From: Spirochaeta sp. UBA5339
Lineage (GTDB): Bacteria; Spirochaetota; Spirochaetia; DSM-2461
Direction: 5' to 3'
Length of the DNA stretch: 64,000 nucleotides
Assembly (NCBI GenBank): GCA_002408085.1
Contig: DHQL01000010.1
Coordinates: 62,001 to 126,000, forward strand
How positions within the stretch are numbered: position 1 is the stretch's first letter; each line of letters opens with the position of its first letter. The position numbers were made by a program, and so were the translations under genes. The notes under the pieces are model-generated. The model ran no database searches. It was not told where the DNA came from and saw only the letters and a list, made by a program, of their open reading frames with translations. This document shows positions 53,135 through 62,466 of the stretch, in pieces.

Positions 53135-53848
53135 TTAAAAAAATCTGTTCCAGAGACTGGAAAAAGGCATTATCAGAATAAGGCCGGGGAGCATATTGGA
53201 CAGGGGGAAGGGAACAAGCCCCAGCATCCTGAACCCCGTGGCCAGCATTATAATCCCGCCCAGAGCGGAGAAGTCTGCCAGCATAACTTCGGTGGTCAGG
53301 GGCATGATAAAACCTGCCCCGAAGTAGAGGGAAACCTGAACGATCATCTGCGGAACGACTGCGATGGCAAGAGAGACCCCCAGGGAGGCAGCAAAGATAA
53401 TGGCTGTAAAGAAATCCAGAAAGGTCTTGGCAATCAGCAGTGAGGGGTCTCCGGACATTCCCTCCTGCATGGCACCGAATATCCCCATGCCGCTGACACC
53501 GAAAAGGATCAGCATGGCCACAAAACGCTCGGTAAACTCCTCATGGCTGATACCGTGGACCGGGCCGGGTACAAAGCGGTCAACCAGAGTCTTCCCCTTC
53601 CCCGCCAGATGCTCAATTCCATTCTCTATGTGCAGTATCTCTCCAAGGATGGCTCCCGTGAGAAGGGCAAGCACAACAGCCGGCACGGTCTGCACCTTTA
53701 CAATCATCGAAATACCGATGCTCATGGCGGCACAGCCGAATACCATGGGCAGACGCTCCTTGATATTTTCCGGTATTTTCTGTCCCAGAGCCGCACCGGC
53801 AAGGCTGCCCAGTACGATTCCGGCTCCGTTAACTAATGGTCCAATCAT
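53135..53848 (-). CDS. DUF554 family membrane protein (YdfK-like)
   Basis: A 237-residue inner-membrane protein with about 6-7 hydrophobic helices, starting MIGPLVNGAGIVLGSLAGA as the family does. GGAG lies 5 bases before the ATG at 53848; the frame runs 17 codons further upstream without support. The family has no established function and is seen as a small-molecule transporter candidate. It is 103 bases downstream of the GPH symporter on the same strand. Confidence 0.85.
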   Translation of the reverse strand: MIGPLVNGAGIVLGSLAGAALGQKIPENIKERLPMVFGCAAMSIGISMIVKVQTVPAVVLALLTGAILGEILHIENGIEHLAGKGKTLVDRFVPGPVHGISHEEFTERFVAMLILFGVSGMGIFGAMQEGMSGDPSLLIAKTFLDFFTAIIFAASLGVSLAIAVVPQMIVQVSLYFGAGFIMPLTTEVMLADFSALGGIIMLATGFRMLGLVPFPLSNMLPGLILIMPFSSLWNRFF

Positions 53849-53951
53849 GATAACTCCGTAAGGACCAATAGTATCAGAGTTTCCACTTTTATTCATCATC
53901 CTGCCCTTCAGCCCGGCACTCCGTGAGTGTCAGGGTGCAGCAGGCAAAAGA

Positions 53952-55283
53952 TCAGCTGAGCTGCTGGATAAATTTCTCGTGATCCGCGTCGGTAAGCTTG
54001 TAGAAGAGCATGGGAACAACGGACATGGCCGCACCCAGGGCAGGGAGCAGGGTCATGGTCAGCATAATACCGTTCAAGGCCTCAGGGGTCTGTTCCACAT
54101 TGGGTATGTATCCGGAGAAGGTCAGTACCAGTCCAACAAAGAAGCTGGCGGCTCCCATCTTCAGCTTGCTCACAAAAGTAAGGGAGGCGAAGATGATTCC
54201 CTCGTTTCTGACACCAGTCTTCAGCTGTGCATACTCGATGGTGTCGGCGATCATGGAAGTTCTTAGTACAAGAGGGATTCCCAGGAGGAAACCGAGAATA
54301 AAGGTCAGGATGATGATGACCGGAAGGTTTCCCGAAGCGGCGGCAAAGTAGGCAAAAACGAAGAGAATGCACGAAGCCACGGCGGTAAAAATCATCAGGG
54401 CCTTGCCGGTATAGCGGCGTCCCAGAGCGGGAGCCACGGCGCAGCCCACACCCGAGGCGACAAGGACCGTTCCGGCCAGAGCGCCGAAGAGGCCCTCGTT
54501 GCCCAGATTATAGGTGGCATAGTAGATCCCTGCGGTAATGGGCAGGTTTATGAGCAGACTGAGCATGCTGGAGAGGAGCAGAAGCAGCAGGGGCGGGTTG
54601 TGAAAGATTGATCTCAGAATGTCCTTCAGCTTTACCTTGCGCTCTCTCTTCTCAATCATCTCCATCACACGCTCTGTAGTGCCGAAGAATCCCCTCAAGA
54701 GCAGGGGCAGAGAAACGACGCAGAATATAACGATGGCCCAGAAGTAACCTTTCGTTTCATCTCCTCCGCCGAAAGCGTCCTTCAGGGGTACCACAAGAAA
54801 AACCGGCAGGGCCGATCCGATAACGTTGAAAATCCGGCCGGTGGCAATCAGAGACTTCCGCTCATTGGAGTCGGCGGTCATCCGGCTGCTCAGGGTCCAC
54901 AGGGGGATATCCACAATGGTGTAGGTCATTCCCCAGAGTATGTAGGTGACCGAAGCGTAGACAACCTTCATCATGGGTGAGAGCTGGGGACTGGCAAATA
55001 AGAGGATCGTAAAGAGAGCCATGGGCAGGGAAAACATGAGGATGTAGGGACGGCACTTACCCTTCGGGTGCTTGGTCTTGTCCACTACGACTCCCATAAG
55101 GGGGTCGTTGATGGCATCCCAGATTCGGGCGACCAGAAAGAGGGTACCCGCAGCGGCGGCGGCGATTCCCAGTACATCGGTGTAGAACTTCATCAGATAA
55201 AGATTTACAAAGTTATAGATCATCGTCTGACCAAGAAGGGATGTGGCAAAGGCGTATTTTTCTTTTCGGGGAAGGTAGGCCAT
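53952..55283 (-). CDS. GPH-family (MelB-like) sugar:cation symporter
   Basis: A 443-residue membrane protein with 12 predicted helices. The loop 2-3 signature VVDKTKHPKGKCRPY matches the D-x-T-x4-G-x-x-RPY pattern of glycoside-pentoside-hexuronide symporters, and the cation-site Asp occurs in ARIWDAINDPLMG. GAGGAG precedes the ATG at 55283. A terminator separates it from the upstream transketolase, so it may be transcribed alone or by read-through. It is the obvious importer for the 55-62 kb pathway. Confidence 0.9.
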   Translation of the reverse strand: MAYLPRKEKYAFATSLLGQTMIYNFVNLYLMKFYTDVLGIAAAAAGTLFLVARIWDAINDPLMGVVVDKTKHPKGKCRPYILMFSLPMALFTILLFASPQLSPMMKVVYASVTYILWGMTYTIVDIPLWTLSSRMTADSNERKSLIATGRIFNVIGSALPVFLVVPLKDAFGGGDETKGYFWAIVIFCVVSLPLLLRGFFGTTERVMEMIEKRERKVKLKDILRSIFHNPPLLLLLLSSMLSLLINLPITAGIYYATYNLGNEGLFGALAGTVLVASGVGCAVAPALGRRYTGKALMIFTAVASCILFVFAYFAAASGNLPVIIILTFILGFLLGIPLVLRTSMIADTIEYAQLKTGVRNEGIIFASLTFVSKLKMGAASFFVGLVLTFSGYIPNVEQTPEALNGIMLTMTLLPALGAAMSVVPMLFYKLTDADHEKFIQQLS

Positions 55284-55333
55284 GATAACTCCTCTAGCAT
55301 CCGGATTTACGAACAACTGTAGACAGGATAAAA

Positions 55334-55362
55334 CAAAAAAAGGCCCGGGGAAACCCGGACCT
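55334..55362 (-). terminator. Intrinsic terminator after the transketolase gene
   Basis: On the minus strand AGGTCCGGG/CCCGGGCCT (55362-55354 with 55349-55341) with one G-U pair and a 4-base loop, followed by a seven-base U run. It ends the 62249-55396 operon. Confidence 0.85.
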
Positions 55363-55395
55363 TTAAAAAAGTGTCTTAATTAGGGGAAAAAGGGA

Positions 55396-57429
55396 TTATC
55401 CCAGGAATTCTACAACCTGATTGAAGACATTCTCTGCAGTGTATCCCAGTTTTTCGTCCAGAACTCCGGCGGGAGCACTGAAACCGAAGCTGCTCAGACC
55501 GAATACCTTACCGGCAGGTCCAACCAGTCCCTGAAGGGTTACGGGCAGTCCGGCAGTCATACCGAATGTGGGTACTCCGGAGGGAAGAACTGCTTCCTGG
55601 TAGGAGGCGTCCTGATTGCGGAAAAGACCTTCGGAAGGAGCGGAAACAACCTGAACTTTCAGTCCTTTCTTCTCTCTCAGCAGTGCTGCACCGCCGACCA
55701 GAGTGGATACTTCGGAACCGGAAGCAACGAGAACAACATCGGGTGTTCCTGCGGCTTCTTCAACAATATAGGCACCCTTTTCGGCCTTCATGGCCTCGGC
55801 GGCTCTGTCACCTGAAGCTGCGGGAAGCTCGGTGATGTTCTGTCTGGACAGAATCAGGGCTGTGGGGGTGTCTGTATTTTCCAGAGCCATCTTCCAGGCT
55901 GCTGTTGTCTCCTGGGCGTCCGCGGGGCGGAGAACCAGAGTGGAGTTCTTGTGAGAGTGGTTCTGGAGCTGCTCCATCAGTCTCAGCTGAGCTTCGTGCT
56001 CAACGGGCTGATGGGTGGGTCCGTCCTCACCAACCCGGAAGGCATCGTGAGTCCAGATGTAGATAACCTGCTGCTCCATCAGAGCCGCTGTTCTCAGAGC
56101 GGGTTTGATGTAGTCGGAGAATACAAAGAATGTACCGCATGCGGGGATGATTCCTCCGTGGAGGGCCATACCGTTACAGATGGCGGCCATTGTGAGCTCA
56201 CATACACCGGCCTGAAAGAAGGCTCCGCCGAAGTCATCTTTTGTGATGGCTCTTGTCTTCTTCAGGAATCCGTCAGTCTTATCGGAGTTGGAGAGGTCCG
56301 CAGAGGCAACAATCATGTTCTCTACATTCTCTGCCAGTACAGAAAGAACTGCTGCGGAAGCGGCTCTTGTAGCGCTGCCGGACTTCTGCTCAACAGCCTT
56401 CCAGTCGATGGCGGGAAGCTCTTTGGCATAGAAGGAAGCCAGTTTGGCAGCCAGCTCGGGGTTGGCCTTGGCCCACTCGGCCTGCTCGGCCTTTTTAGCT
56501 GCGGCAGCTTCAGTCTTGGCCTTGATTACACCGTCGAGCCACTCTTTTACTTCGGGGAAGATAACAAAGGGGTCATCGGGATTACCACCGAGACCTTCGA
56601 TGGTCTTGGCAAAGGAGGCACCGGCGCCGCTCAGGGGCTGACCGTGTGTGGAACACTGCCCTTCGAAGTTGGCATTCTCCTCAGTTACGGCACCCTTACC
56701 CATAATGGTTTTACCGATAATCAGTACGGGCTTTTCTGTTTCCTTGTTGGCTTCAGTCAGAGCGCCTCTGATGGCGTCTGCACTGTTTCCGGCGATTTCC
56801 AGAACCTTCCATCCCCAGGCTTCGTACTTTTTGGCAGTGTCTTCGATGGTTACTTCGGGAACTGTTGTAGAGAGCTGGATGTCGTTTGAATCGTAGAACA
56901 TGATCAGGTTATTCAGTCCGAGGGTACCGGCAATACGTCCGGCTCCCTGAGAGATCTCTTCCTGAACTCCACCGTCTGAAATGTAGGCGTAGATCTTGTG
57001 GCTCATCCAGTCACCGAATTTATCAGTGAGGAATTTCTCGGCGATTGCGGCACCTACGGCAAATGTATGTCCCTGCCCCAGAGGACCGGAAGTGTTCTCT
57101 ACACCTCTTTCAAAATCGACTTCGGGGTGTCCGGGAGTAGGAGATCCCCACTGTCTGAACTGTGAGAGTTCTTCCATGGTGTAGTGACCGTAGAAGGAGA
57201 GAATAGAGTAGAGCATGGGGCTCATGTGACCGGGATCGAGAAAGAAACGGTCTCTGTTGATCCATTTGCCGTCGCTGGGGTCAAAATTCATAAACTCTGA
57301 AAACAGAACATTGACGAAATCGGCGCCACCCATGGCTCCGCCGGGATGTCCTGACTTTGCTTTCTCAACCATGGCGGCCGAGAGGATACGGATATTGTCC
57401 GATCCCTTGTTGATAACTTCGTTACTCAC
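55396..57429 (-). CDS. tkt: Transketolase (full length)
   Basis: A 677-residue single-chain transketolase. TPP motif ISDGGVQEEISQ with SNDIQLS region in the N-terminal half, LDPGHMSPMLYSIL and the substrate-binding His in THGQPLSGAG. The catalytic Glu in the second half is in VCELTMAAICNGMALHGG, and the HDAFRVGEDGPTHQPVEH segment is typical of the classic enzyme. The middle has an Ala/Lys-rich coiled stretch (about 300-325). The start is GTG with GAGG 9 bases upstream. Unlike the split versions it probably serves the pentose phosphate pathway, but it sits in the sugar operon. Confidence 0.93.
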   Translation of the reverse strand: MSNEVINKGSDNIRILSAAMVEKAKSGHPGGAMGGADFVNVLFSEFMNFDPSDGKWINRDRFFLDPGHMSPMLYSILSFYGHYTMEELSQFRQWGSPTPGHPEVDFERGVENTSGPLGQGHTFAVGAAIAEKFLTDKFGDWMSHKIYAYISDGGVQEEISQGAGRIAGTLGLNNLIMFYDSNDIQLSTTVPEVTIEDTAKKYEAWGWKVLEIAGNSADAIRGALTEANKETEKPVLIIGKTIMGKGAVTEENANFEGQCSTHGQPLSGAGASFAKTIEGLGGNPDDPFVIFPEVKEWLDGVIKAKTEAAAAKKAEQAEWAKANPELAAKLASFYAKELPAIDWKAVEQKSGSATRAASAAVLSVLAENVENMIVASADLSNSDKTDGFLKKTRAITKDDFGGAFFQAGVCELTMAAICNGMALHGGIIPACGTFFVFSDYIKPALRTAALMEQQVIYIWTHDAFRVGEDGPTHQPVEHEAQLRLMEQLQNHSHKNSTLVLRPADAQETTAAWKMALENTDTPTALILSRQNITELPAASGDRAAEAMKAEKGAYIVEEAAGTPDVVLVASGSEVSTLVGGAALLREKKGLKVQVVSAPSEGLFRNQDASYQEAVLPSGVPTFGMTAGLPVTLQGLVGPAGKVFGLSSFGFSAPAGVLDEKLGYTAENVFNQVVEFLG

Positions 57430-57533
57430 TTGATTTCCTCTTTGTTATTGGCGCTTCACGGACACGTCTCGGACCGGTAGAAGGTCGCCATTAGTTTATT
57501 TGATCAATTGATACATATCAGATGTTCCGAATC

Positions 57534-58181
57534 CTACCATTTTACGGCGTCTTCGGGAACCTCAGACAGATCTGCGGCAATCCAGTCGGCTTCGGAAAGC
57601 TCTTCCGGAGTAAAGCTGGAGGTCAGACCGAGACACCGTGCCCCCGCCGCCTTTGCCGCCTCTACGCCGTTGACAGCATCCTCCACAACAAGACAGTTCT
57701 CAATGGGAACACCAATCTGCCTGGCTGCTTCCAGATAGATATCGGGAAAGGGCTTTTTCCGTTCCACATCCAGACCGTTAACGCAGGCGTCAAAATGGTC
57801 CAGGGGAAGACCGATCTCATTCATGGTGTAAATCATCTTGGAATGGTCGGCACTGGTGGCCAGGGCGCACTTCCAGCCGTTTTTATGACAGGATTTAACA
57901 AAGTCCGCCGCTCCGGGAAGCTCCTTGAGACGGCCCTTGATAATCTCTCCATAGATATCATAGGTACGGGTTTTGGCCTCAAGGATGTCTCCCAGATCAA
58001 ATCCGTACTTTTCGGCCACTCCGCCGAGGTAACGGTTTTCACCGGTACCCACAAAGGGAAGAAAATCTTCAGCTTTCACCTTGAGTCCCCTCTCTTCAAA
58101 CATTTTGATGGCAGCCTCGCAGATAAACTCTTCCGAGTCAGCGAGAACTCCATCCATATCAAATAAAACTGCTTTCAGCAT
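57534..58181 (-). CDS. HAD-superfamily sugar phosphatase / beta-phosphoglucomutase-like
   Basis: A 215-residue HAD hydrolase, subfamily IA. Motif I FDMDGVLADSE gives nucleophile Asp8 and Asp10; motif II is LATSADHSKM, the motif III Lys is in ERKKPFPDIYLEAA, and motif IV is VVEDAVNGVEAAKAAG. The cap domain is all-helical, as in beta-PGM and sugar-phosphate phosphatases. AAGGAAG precedes the ATG. Between the kinase and transketolase genes, it may clear a dead-end sugar phosphate. Confidence 0.9.
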   Translation of the reverse strand: MLKAVLFDMDGVLADSEEFICEAAIKMFEERGLKVKAEDFLPFVGTGENRYLGGVAEKYGFDLGDILEAKTRTYDIYGEIIKGRLKELPGAADFVKSCHKNGWKCALATSADHSKMIYTMNEIGLPLDHFDACVNGLDVERKKPFPDIYLEAARQIGVPIENCLVVEDAVNGVEAAKAAGARCLGLTSSFTPEELSEADWIAADLSEVPEDAVKW

Positions 58182-58208
58182 AATCTTCCTTCAGGAATAA
58201 TTTCCGGT

Positions 58209-59642
58209 TCAGTTTACAGGTTTGGGCTCGTATCTGGCAATATCCTGAGTCTTCCTCAGAAGGTCACGGCCCTCCTGAATGGTGGAAATCTCACCGGAGG
58301 CCAGAATCTGAATCATAATATTCCCTAAAGCCGTTGCCTCTCCGGGTCCCGCCAGTACGGTACGGCCGGAAATTTCCGCCGTCAGCTGACAGAGCAGAAC
58401 GTCCCGGCATCCCCCGCCGACGATGTAGAGTTCATCATATTTTTTGGAGGTGATGTCCTCCAGGGCTTCGATAGTGGAGGCATAGGTTTCTGCCAGTCCC
58501 TGGAAGATTCCCCGTACAAACTCACCCAGGGATTCGGGGGCCTTCCAGCCGTTCTTTACGCAGTACTTGGCGATGCGCTCGGGCATGGGGTCGTCGATGG
58601 AGGAGGGAGCAAAGAAGCTCTGGTCGTTGGGATTCAGATGCCACTCGACGGGACCGTTGGCCCGTGCCATATCCGACAGCTCGTCCCAGGTGTATTTTTT
58701 CACATTTTCGTCCCAGTAGCGCTTTGACTCCTGGAGAATCCACATACCCATAATGTTTTTCAGAAGACGGGTTGTGCCGGTAACGGTACCCTCGTTGGTC
58801 AGGTCGTAACCGAAGGTCTTGTCGTTGATCACGGGATCGTCAGACTCAACACCCAGAAGGGACCAGGTTCCGGAACTGAGAAAGAGGTTCTCCTTCCCTG
58901 CTTCCACGGGAACAGCGGCAACAGCAGAGGCGGTATCGTGAGCACCGACAGCAACAACCTTGATGGACTCAGAGGCGTTCAGTTCATCGGCAATATGGGG
59001 AGACAGGGTTCCGACAACAGAGCCGGAGGGAACAATCTCTTCAAAAATATCTGAGGGGATTCCCAGCTTGCCCATCAGCTCGGTGTCCCATTTTCCGGTA
59101 TTGGGATTCATCAGCTGGGTTGTGGAGGCATGGGTGTACTCGTTCTTCATTACTCCTGTAAGCCAGTAGTTCAGAAGATCAGGAACTGACAGATAGTGCT
59201 TTGCGGCGGCCAGAACTTCGGGAGAGTCCCGCTTCATGGCCCAGAGCTGGTAGAGAGTGTTGAACTGGGCAAACTGAATACCTGTCCTGTCATAGACCTC
59301 TCTTTTGGGAACAACCTTGAAAACCTCGTCCATGGCTGTGTCGGTACGGCTGTCACGGTACATATAGGGGTTTCCGATAAGATCTCCGTTCTTGTCCAGA
59401 AGTCCGTAGTCCACACCCCAGGTATCGATACCGATGCTGACAATCTCATCGGGATAGAGCTTTACGGCCTCTTTGATCCCCTTTTTGATCTCGTTGAAAA
59501 TAGCAAGGATGTCCCAGAATACGGAATCTCCCAGACGGATGTTCCAGGTGGGAAAACGGTTGGTGACTTCAAACCCCTCAAGGTTTCCTACGATAACGCG
59601 TCCGTTGGACGCTCCCAGATCCACAGCGATATATTTTTTCAT
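58209..59642 (-). CDS. Rhamnulokinase-like FGGY kinase
   Basis: A 477-residue FGGY kinase of the RhaB group. AVDLGASNGRV is the ATP phosphate loop, GIDTWGVDYGLLD the catalytic Asp region, VGAHDTASAVAAVPV and SSGTWSLLGVE are RhaB features, and GGGCRDVLLCQL the adenosine motif. RhaB enzymes phosphorylate C1 of 6-deoxy or hexo-ketoses. No rhamnose isomerase or aldolase lies nearby, but a sorbose-1-phosphate-reductase-like gene does, so I infer a ketose such as L-sorbose as substrate. GAGGG precedes the ATG. Confidence 0.88.
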   Translation of the reverse strand: MKKYIAVDLGASNGRVIVGNLEGFEVTNRFPTWNIRLGDSVFWDILAIFNEIKKGIKEAVKLYPDEIVSIGIDTWGVDYGLLDKNGDLIGNPYMYRDSRTDTAMDEVFKVVPKREVYDRTGIQFAQFNTLYQLWAMKRDSPEVLAAAKHYLSVPDLLNYWLTGVMKNEYTHASTTQLMNPNTGKWDTELMGKLGIPSDIFEEIVPSGSVVGTLSPHIADELNASESIKVVAVGAHDTASAVAAVPVEAGKENLFLSSGTWSLLGVESDDPVINDKTFGYDLTNEGTVTGTTRLLKNIMGMWILQESKRYWDENVKKYTWDELSDMARANGPVEWHLNPNDQSFFAPSSIDDPMPERIAKYCVKNGWKAPESLGEFVRGIFQGLAETYASTIEALEDITSKKYDELYIVGGGCRDVLLCQLTAEISGRTVLAGPGEATALGNIMIQILASGEISTIQEGRDLLRKTQDIARYEPKPVN

Positions 59643-59727
59643 AGATGTCCCTCTTTTTTATACCGGAAAACACCCGCAGTGGGGTGCATACCGGTTGATT
59701 TTCAGCTCAGGGGCTTTTTACAAAACA

Positions 59728-59777
59728 AGCTCCGCCTGCCGAAGGCGAAGCTGTCGGCCGGGGAGATGGCCCCGGCC
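59728..59777 (-). terminator. Two tandem GC-rich hairpins between dehydrogenase and kinase genes
   Basis: On the minus strand the first hairpin is GGCCGGGG/CCCCGGCC (59756-59763 with 59770-59777, perfect 8 bp). The second pairs 59744-59752 with 59728-59736 (9 bp, one wobble) and is followed by TTGTTTTG. They probably reduce read-through from the dehydrogenase into the kinase gene. Confidence 0.6.
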
Positions 59778-59795
59778 CCAGTCTACCATCAAAAG

Positions 59796-61058
59796 TCAGA
59801 TGGCAGGTGCATTTTCAAGGAGATATTTCTCGGCTTCCACATTCCACAGGCCGTTGTGCTTTTTCACAAGCTTGTCCAGCTCCGCAAAGAAGGGGTTCGA
59901 CTTGCCAAGCTCTTCAAAGTCGGCAATGGCAGTGAGGTCCATCTTCTTGTGGTTGTAGATCAGTTTCTTTCCTCCGGGAATTTTGGGGAGGTTCAGAGTT
60001 GTCTCAACTACCGCGTCCAGACCGCCCACATGGGTGATCATGGCAGAGGGGTTCAGACGTCCGTCGCCCATCATCTCCAGGGACTCTTTCATATCGTCGG
60101 TGTTACCGCCGCTGGTTCCCACGATGTGGTGGAAGGCGTAGTGTACGTTGTAGAAGTTCATTTCCGCCTTGAACTCTGTGTCAGAGGGACCGGCAAAGAA
60201 GTTGAGGCATCCGTCCTTGGTCAGAATCTTGTCGCCCTGCTCGATCAGGGGACGAACGGGAGCCATAACCAGAACATCATCGTAACCGTCTCCACCGGTT
60301 TCGGCCATCAGGGCTTCAATGGGGTCGGCTGTGTCCTTTGTATTCAGATAGACCAGCTTCACGCCGTTATTGGCAGCCTCTTCCACTGTGTAGATGGTGG
60401 CGGCCCGTTTCAGTCTGGCATCGTCAATATCGGTAACAACCAGGAGGCCAGGTTTTACAGGTGCGTGGATGGCATAGTCGATGGCGCCCAGTCCCATGGG
60501 TCCAACACCGGCCAGAATGGCCAGATTTCCGCCCTCGCGGATTCCCATATCGTGGATATAGGTTCCCTGGGGGATGTGGTACATGGCGTGGTAGGTTCCG
60601 ACAATACAGGATACGGGCTCCGAGAGAGATCCCATAAAGTAGGCGTCTCCCTCATAGGGGAGAAGACATCCCATCTCCATTACCTCATTGGGGATAACGA
60701 TATTTGTGGCGTCACCTCCGATGTACTGGAAGGAGTATCCGGGAGCGTCCAGCGATCCCTTATAGTTGAGAGCGGGCTGGATGGAGAACTTCTGTCCCGC
60801 CTTGAACTGACCGGCCCATTTGGAACCGACCTCAAGAATCTCACCGCAAAACTCGTGTCCGATAATGATGGGGTTCTCCGCTACATCGTCGGGAACTCTC
60901 TTGTGATCGGGTCCCTGGCTGGATGCCTTGTAGGAGGACATACAGATACTGTCGGATATAACTGTGGCCAGGATCTCATCGTCCTTAATTGCGGGAAGTT
61001 CAAACTCTTCCAGTCTTAAATCGTTCTTACCATATAATCTAACTGCTTTGGTTTTCAT
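59796..61058 (-). CDS. sorE: L-sorbose-1-phosphate reductase-like zinc dehydrogenase
   Basis: A 420-residue medium-chain dehydrogenase. Catalytic zinc ligands are probably Cys39 (DSICMSSYK) and His68-Glu69 (IIGHEFCGEI), and the NAD motif is LAGVGPMGLGA. The length, the SSYKASSQGPDHKRVP segment and the C-terminal extension match the SorE group, which converts L-sorbose 1-phosphate to D-glucitol 6-phosphate. The four-Cys structural zinc loop is missing. AAGGAG precedes the ATG. It is adjacent to an SDR that could finish the route to fructose 6-phosphate. Confidence 0.78.
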   Translation of the reverse strand: MKTKAVRLYGKNDLRLEEFELPAIKDDEILATVISDSICMSSYKASSQGPDHKRVPDDVAENPIIIGHEFCGEILEVGSKWAGQFKAGQKFSIQPALNYKGSLDAPGYSFQYIGGDATNIVIPNEVMEMGCLLPYEGDAYFMGSLSEPVSCIVGTYHAMYHIPQGTYIHDMGIREGGNLAILAGVGPMGLGAIDYAIHAPVKPGLLVVTDIDDARLKRAATIYTVEEAANNGVKLVYLNTKDTADPIEALMAETGGDGYDDVLVMAPVRPLIEQGDKILTKDGCLNFFAGPSDTEFKAEMNFYNVHYAFHHIVGTSGGNTDDMKESLEMMGDGRLNPSAMITHVGGLDAVVETTLNLPKIPGGKKLIYNHKKMDLTAIADFEELGKSNPFFAELDKLVKKHNGLWNVEAEKYLLENAPAI

Positions 61059-61124
61059 TAAAAACTCCTTGTGTCTGCCGCGCCCGTCTTCGGGAACGGC
61101 GGTAGTATAAAAGGGAATCAGAAA

Positions 61125-62249
61125 CTAGTTCAGCATTACCTGACCGCCGGTTACAGGGATCGCCTGTCCGGTCTCATATTTCTGATCAACAATATAGTAG
61201 ATGGCCTTAACCACATCTCCTGTTTCACATCCCCTCTTCATGGGGACCTTGTCTTCGTAGAACTTGCGCACATCGGCAATGGTCTTTGCTCCGGGAACCT
61301 TTCCGGTGTTCAGATACTGAACGAAGAGTCCTCTGTCGGGGTCTGACCAGAGGGGGCCGTCCAGGAAATTTCCGGGACAGATGGAGTTGACCTTGATATT
61401 GTCCGTAACCAGCTCCAAGGCGAAACTCTGGGTCAGTCCGATGCTTCCGAATTTGGCTCCCGCATAGGCTCCGTTCTTGTTGGAGCCCTCAAGGCCCGAC
61501 TTGGAACTGATTCCGATAATGTCGCTGAAGTACTTTCCGGTAGGGGCATTCTGCAGGGCCATCAGACGGGAGGCGAACTTGGTGCAGATAAAGAATCCGG
61601 TGTAATCCACGTCGGTAACAAACTGGAAGTCCTTGAGGGTCATCTCCTTGACACTTCCGGCCTTGAGAACTCCGGCGTTGCTGACAAAAATATCCAGGCC
61701 TCCGGTTGTTCTGGCTACTGCATCCATCATTGCCTCAACAGATGCCTCATCTGTCACATTCACCTGAAGGGCAAAGGCCCTTGTGGAACCGAGCTCTTCA
61801 TTAAGGGCAGCGGCAAGCTTCTCGGCTCCCGCAACATTCATGTCGGCAATATAGACATAGGCGCCGGCGGCAGCCAGTTCCCGTACCATTCCCTCGCCGA
61901 ATCCCTGGGCCCCTCCTGTCACAAGGGCAACCTTGTCACATACGGCGGGAACTGCGGAAGCTCCGGCGAACTCTGTTCCTGCTGCGGTTTTTCCGGCAGC
62001 CAGGGCCTGAACATCATCCCAGGAGGAAGCCAGGACAAGACAGCCGCCCTCATTCAGGCTGACGACACTCTGTCCCTTCCACTCTTTTTTGATCAGATCG
62101 ATGATCTCAGCCTCACTGTCGGGCAGAGCCGGCAGTTTAAGGGCGTCGGCGGCATCAGGGGTTTCAGTAAAGAATGAGAGGATCTTTCCCTTGTCTCCAT
62201 CAAAACTGAGTCCCCGGATGCAGGCTGCAGCTGTACTGATTTTATCCAA
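61125..62249 (-). CDS. SDR with N-terminal extension, sorbitol-6-phosphate 2-dehydrogenase-like
   Basis: A 374-residue protein. The SDR domain (about 105-374) has TGGAQGFG (111-118), NAG (191-193), Ser248-249, Tyr262 and Lys266 (YAGAK), and a C-terminal YETGQAIPVTGG. The first 100 residues are extra for a classic SDR; the part around SVVSLNEGGCLVLASS recalls the linker of aldolase-SDR fusion proteins. The start is TTG with AGGAG 6 bases upstream. It is the first gene of the operon 62249-55396. I infer oxidation of a hexitol phosphate to a ketose phosphate. Confidence 0.82.
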   Translation of the reverse strand: MDKISTAAACIRGLSFDGDKGKILSFFTETPDAADALKLPALPDSEAEIIDLIKKEWKGQSVVSLNEGGCLVLASSWDDVQALAAGKTAAGTEFAGASAVPAVCDKVALVTGGAQGFGEGMVRELAAAGAYVYIADMNVAGAEKLAAALNEELGSTRAFALQVNVTDEASVEAMMDAVARTTGGLDIFVSNAGVLKAGSVKEMTLKDFQFVTDVDYTGFFICTKFASRLMALQNAPTGKYFSDIIGISSKSGLEGSNKNGAYAGAKFGSIGLTQSFALELVTDNIKVNSICPGNFLDGPLWSDPDRGLFVQYLNTGKVPGAKTIADVRKFYEDKVPMKRGCETGDVVKAIYYIVDQKYETGQAIPVTGGQVMLN

Positions 62250-62335
62250 AACTATCTCCTAATTATTGAAAGAATACACGAAATCGCTTTGTGCAGCTTT
62301 CTTTTTTCTATCCATTTGCTTTCAATTCGCCTTCG

Positions 62336-62364
62336 ATTATATTTCACTTCTCTTATTAAATCAA
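62336..62364 (-). promoter_or_regulatory. Promoter of the sorbose-type operon
   Basis: Minus-strand TTGATT (62364-62359), exactly 17 bases, and a perfect TATAAT (62341-62336), 87 bases before the TTG start of the SDR gene. Confidence 0.65.
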
Positions 62365-62466
62365 TGATGAATTACTTTAATATTGTATTTACTCATGGTA
62401 AAAGGGGCTGAAATGCCCTCAGAAAGAGCCCGGACGGCAGGATGGGAGAAGTATAAAAAGCTATTG

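Noticed and set aside
59196..61019. 607-codon plus-strand open frame
   Set aside because: It is antisense to the kinase and SorE-like genes, has no family features, and arises from the codon bias of the minus-strand genes.
58209..62249. Rhamnose catabolic operon
   Set aside because: The kinase is RhaB-like, but no rhamnose isomerase, rhamnulose-phosphate aldolase or RhaS/RhaR-type regulator is present, and the SorE-like gene fits another ketose better.
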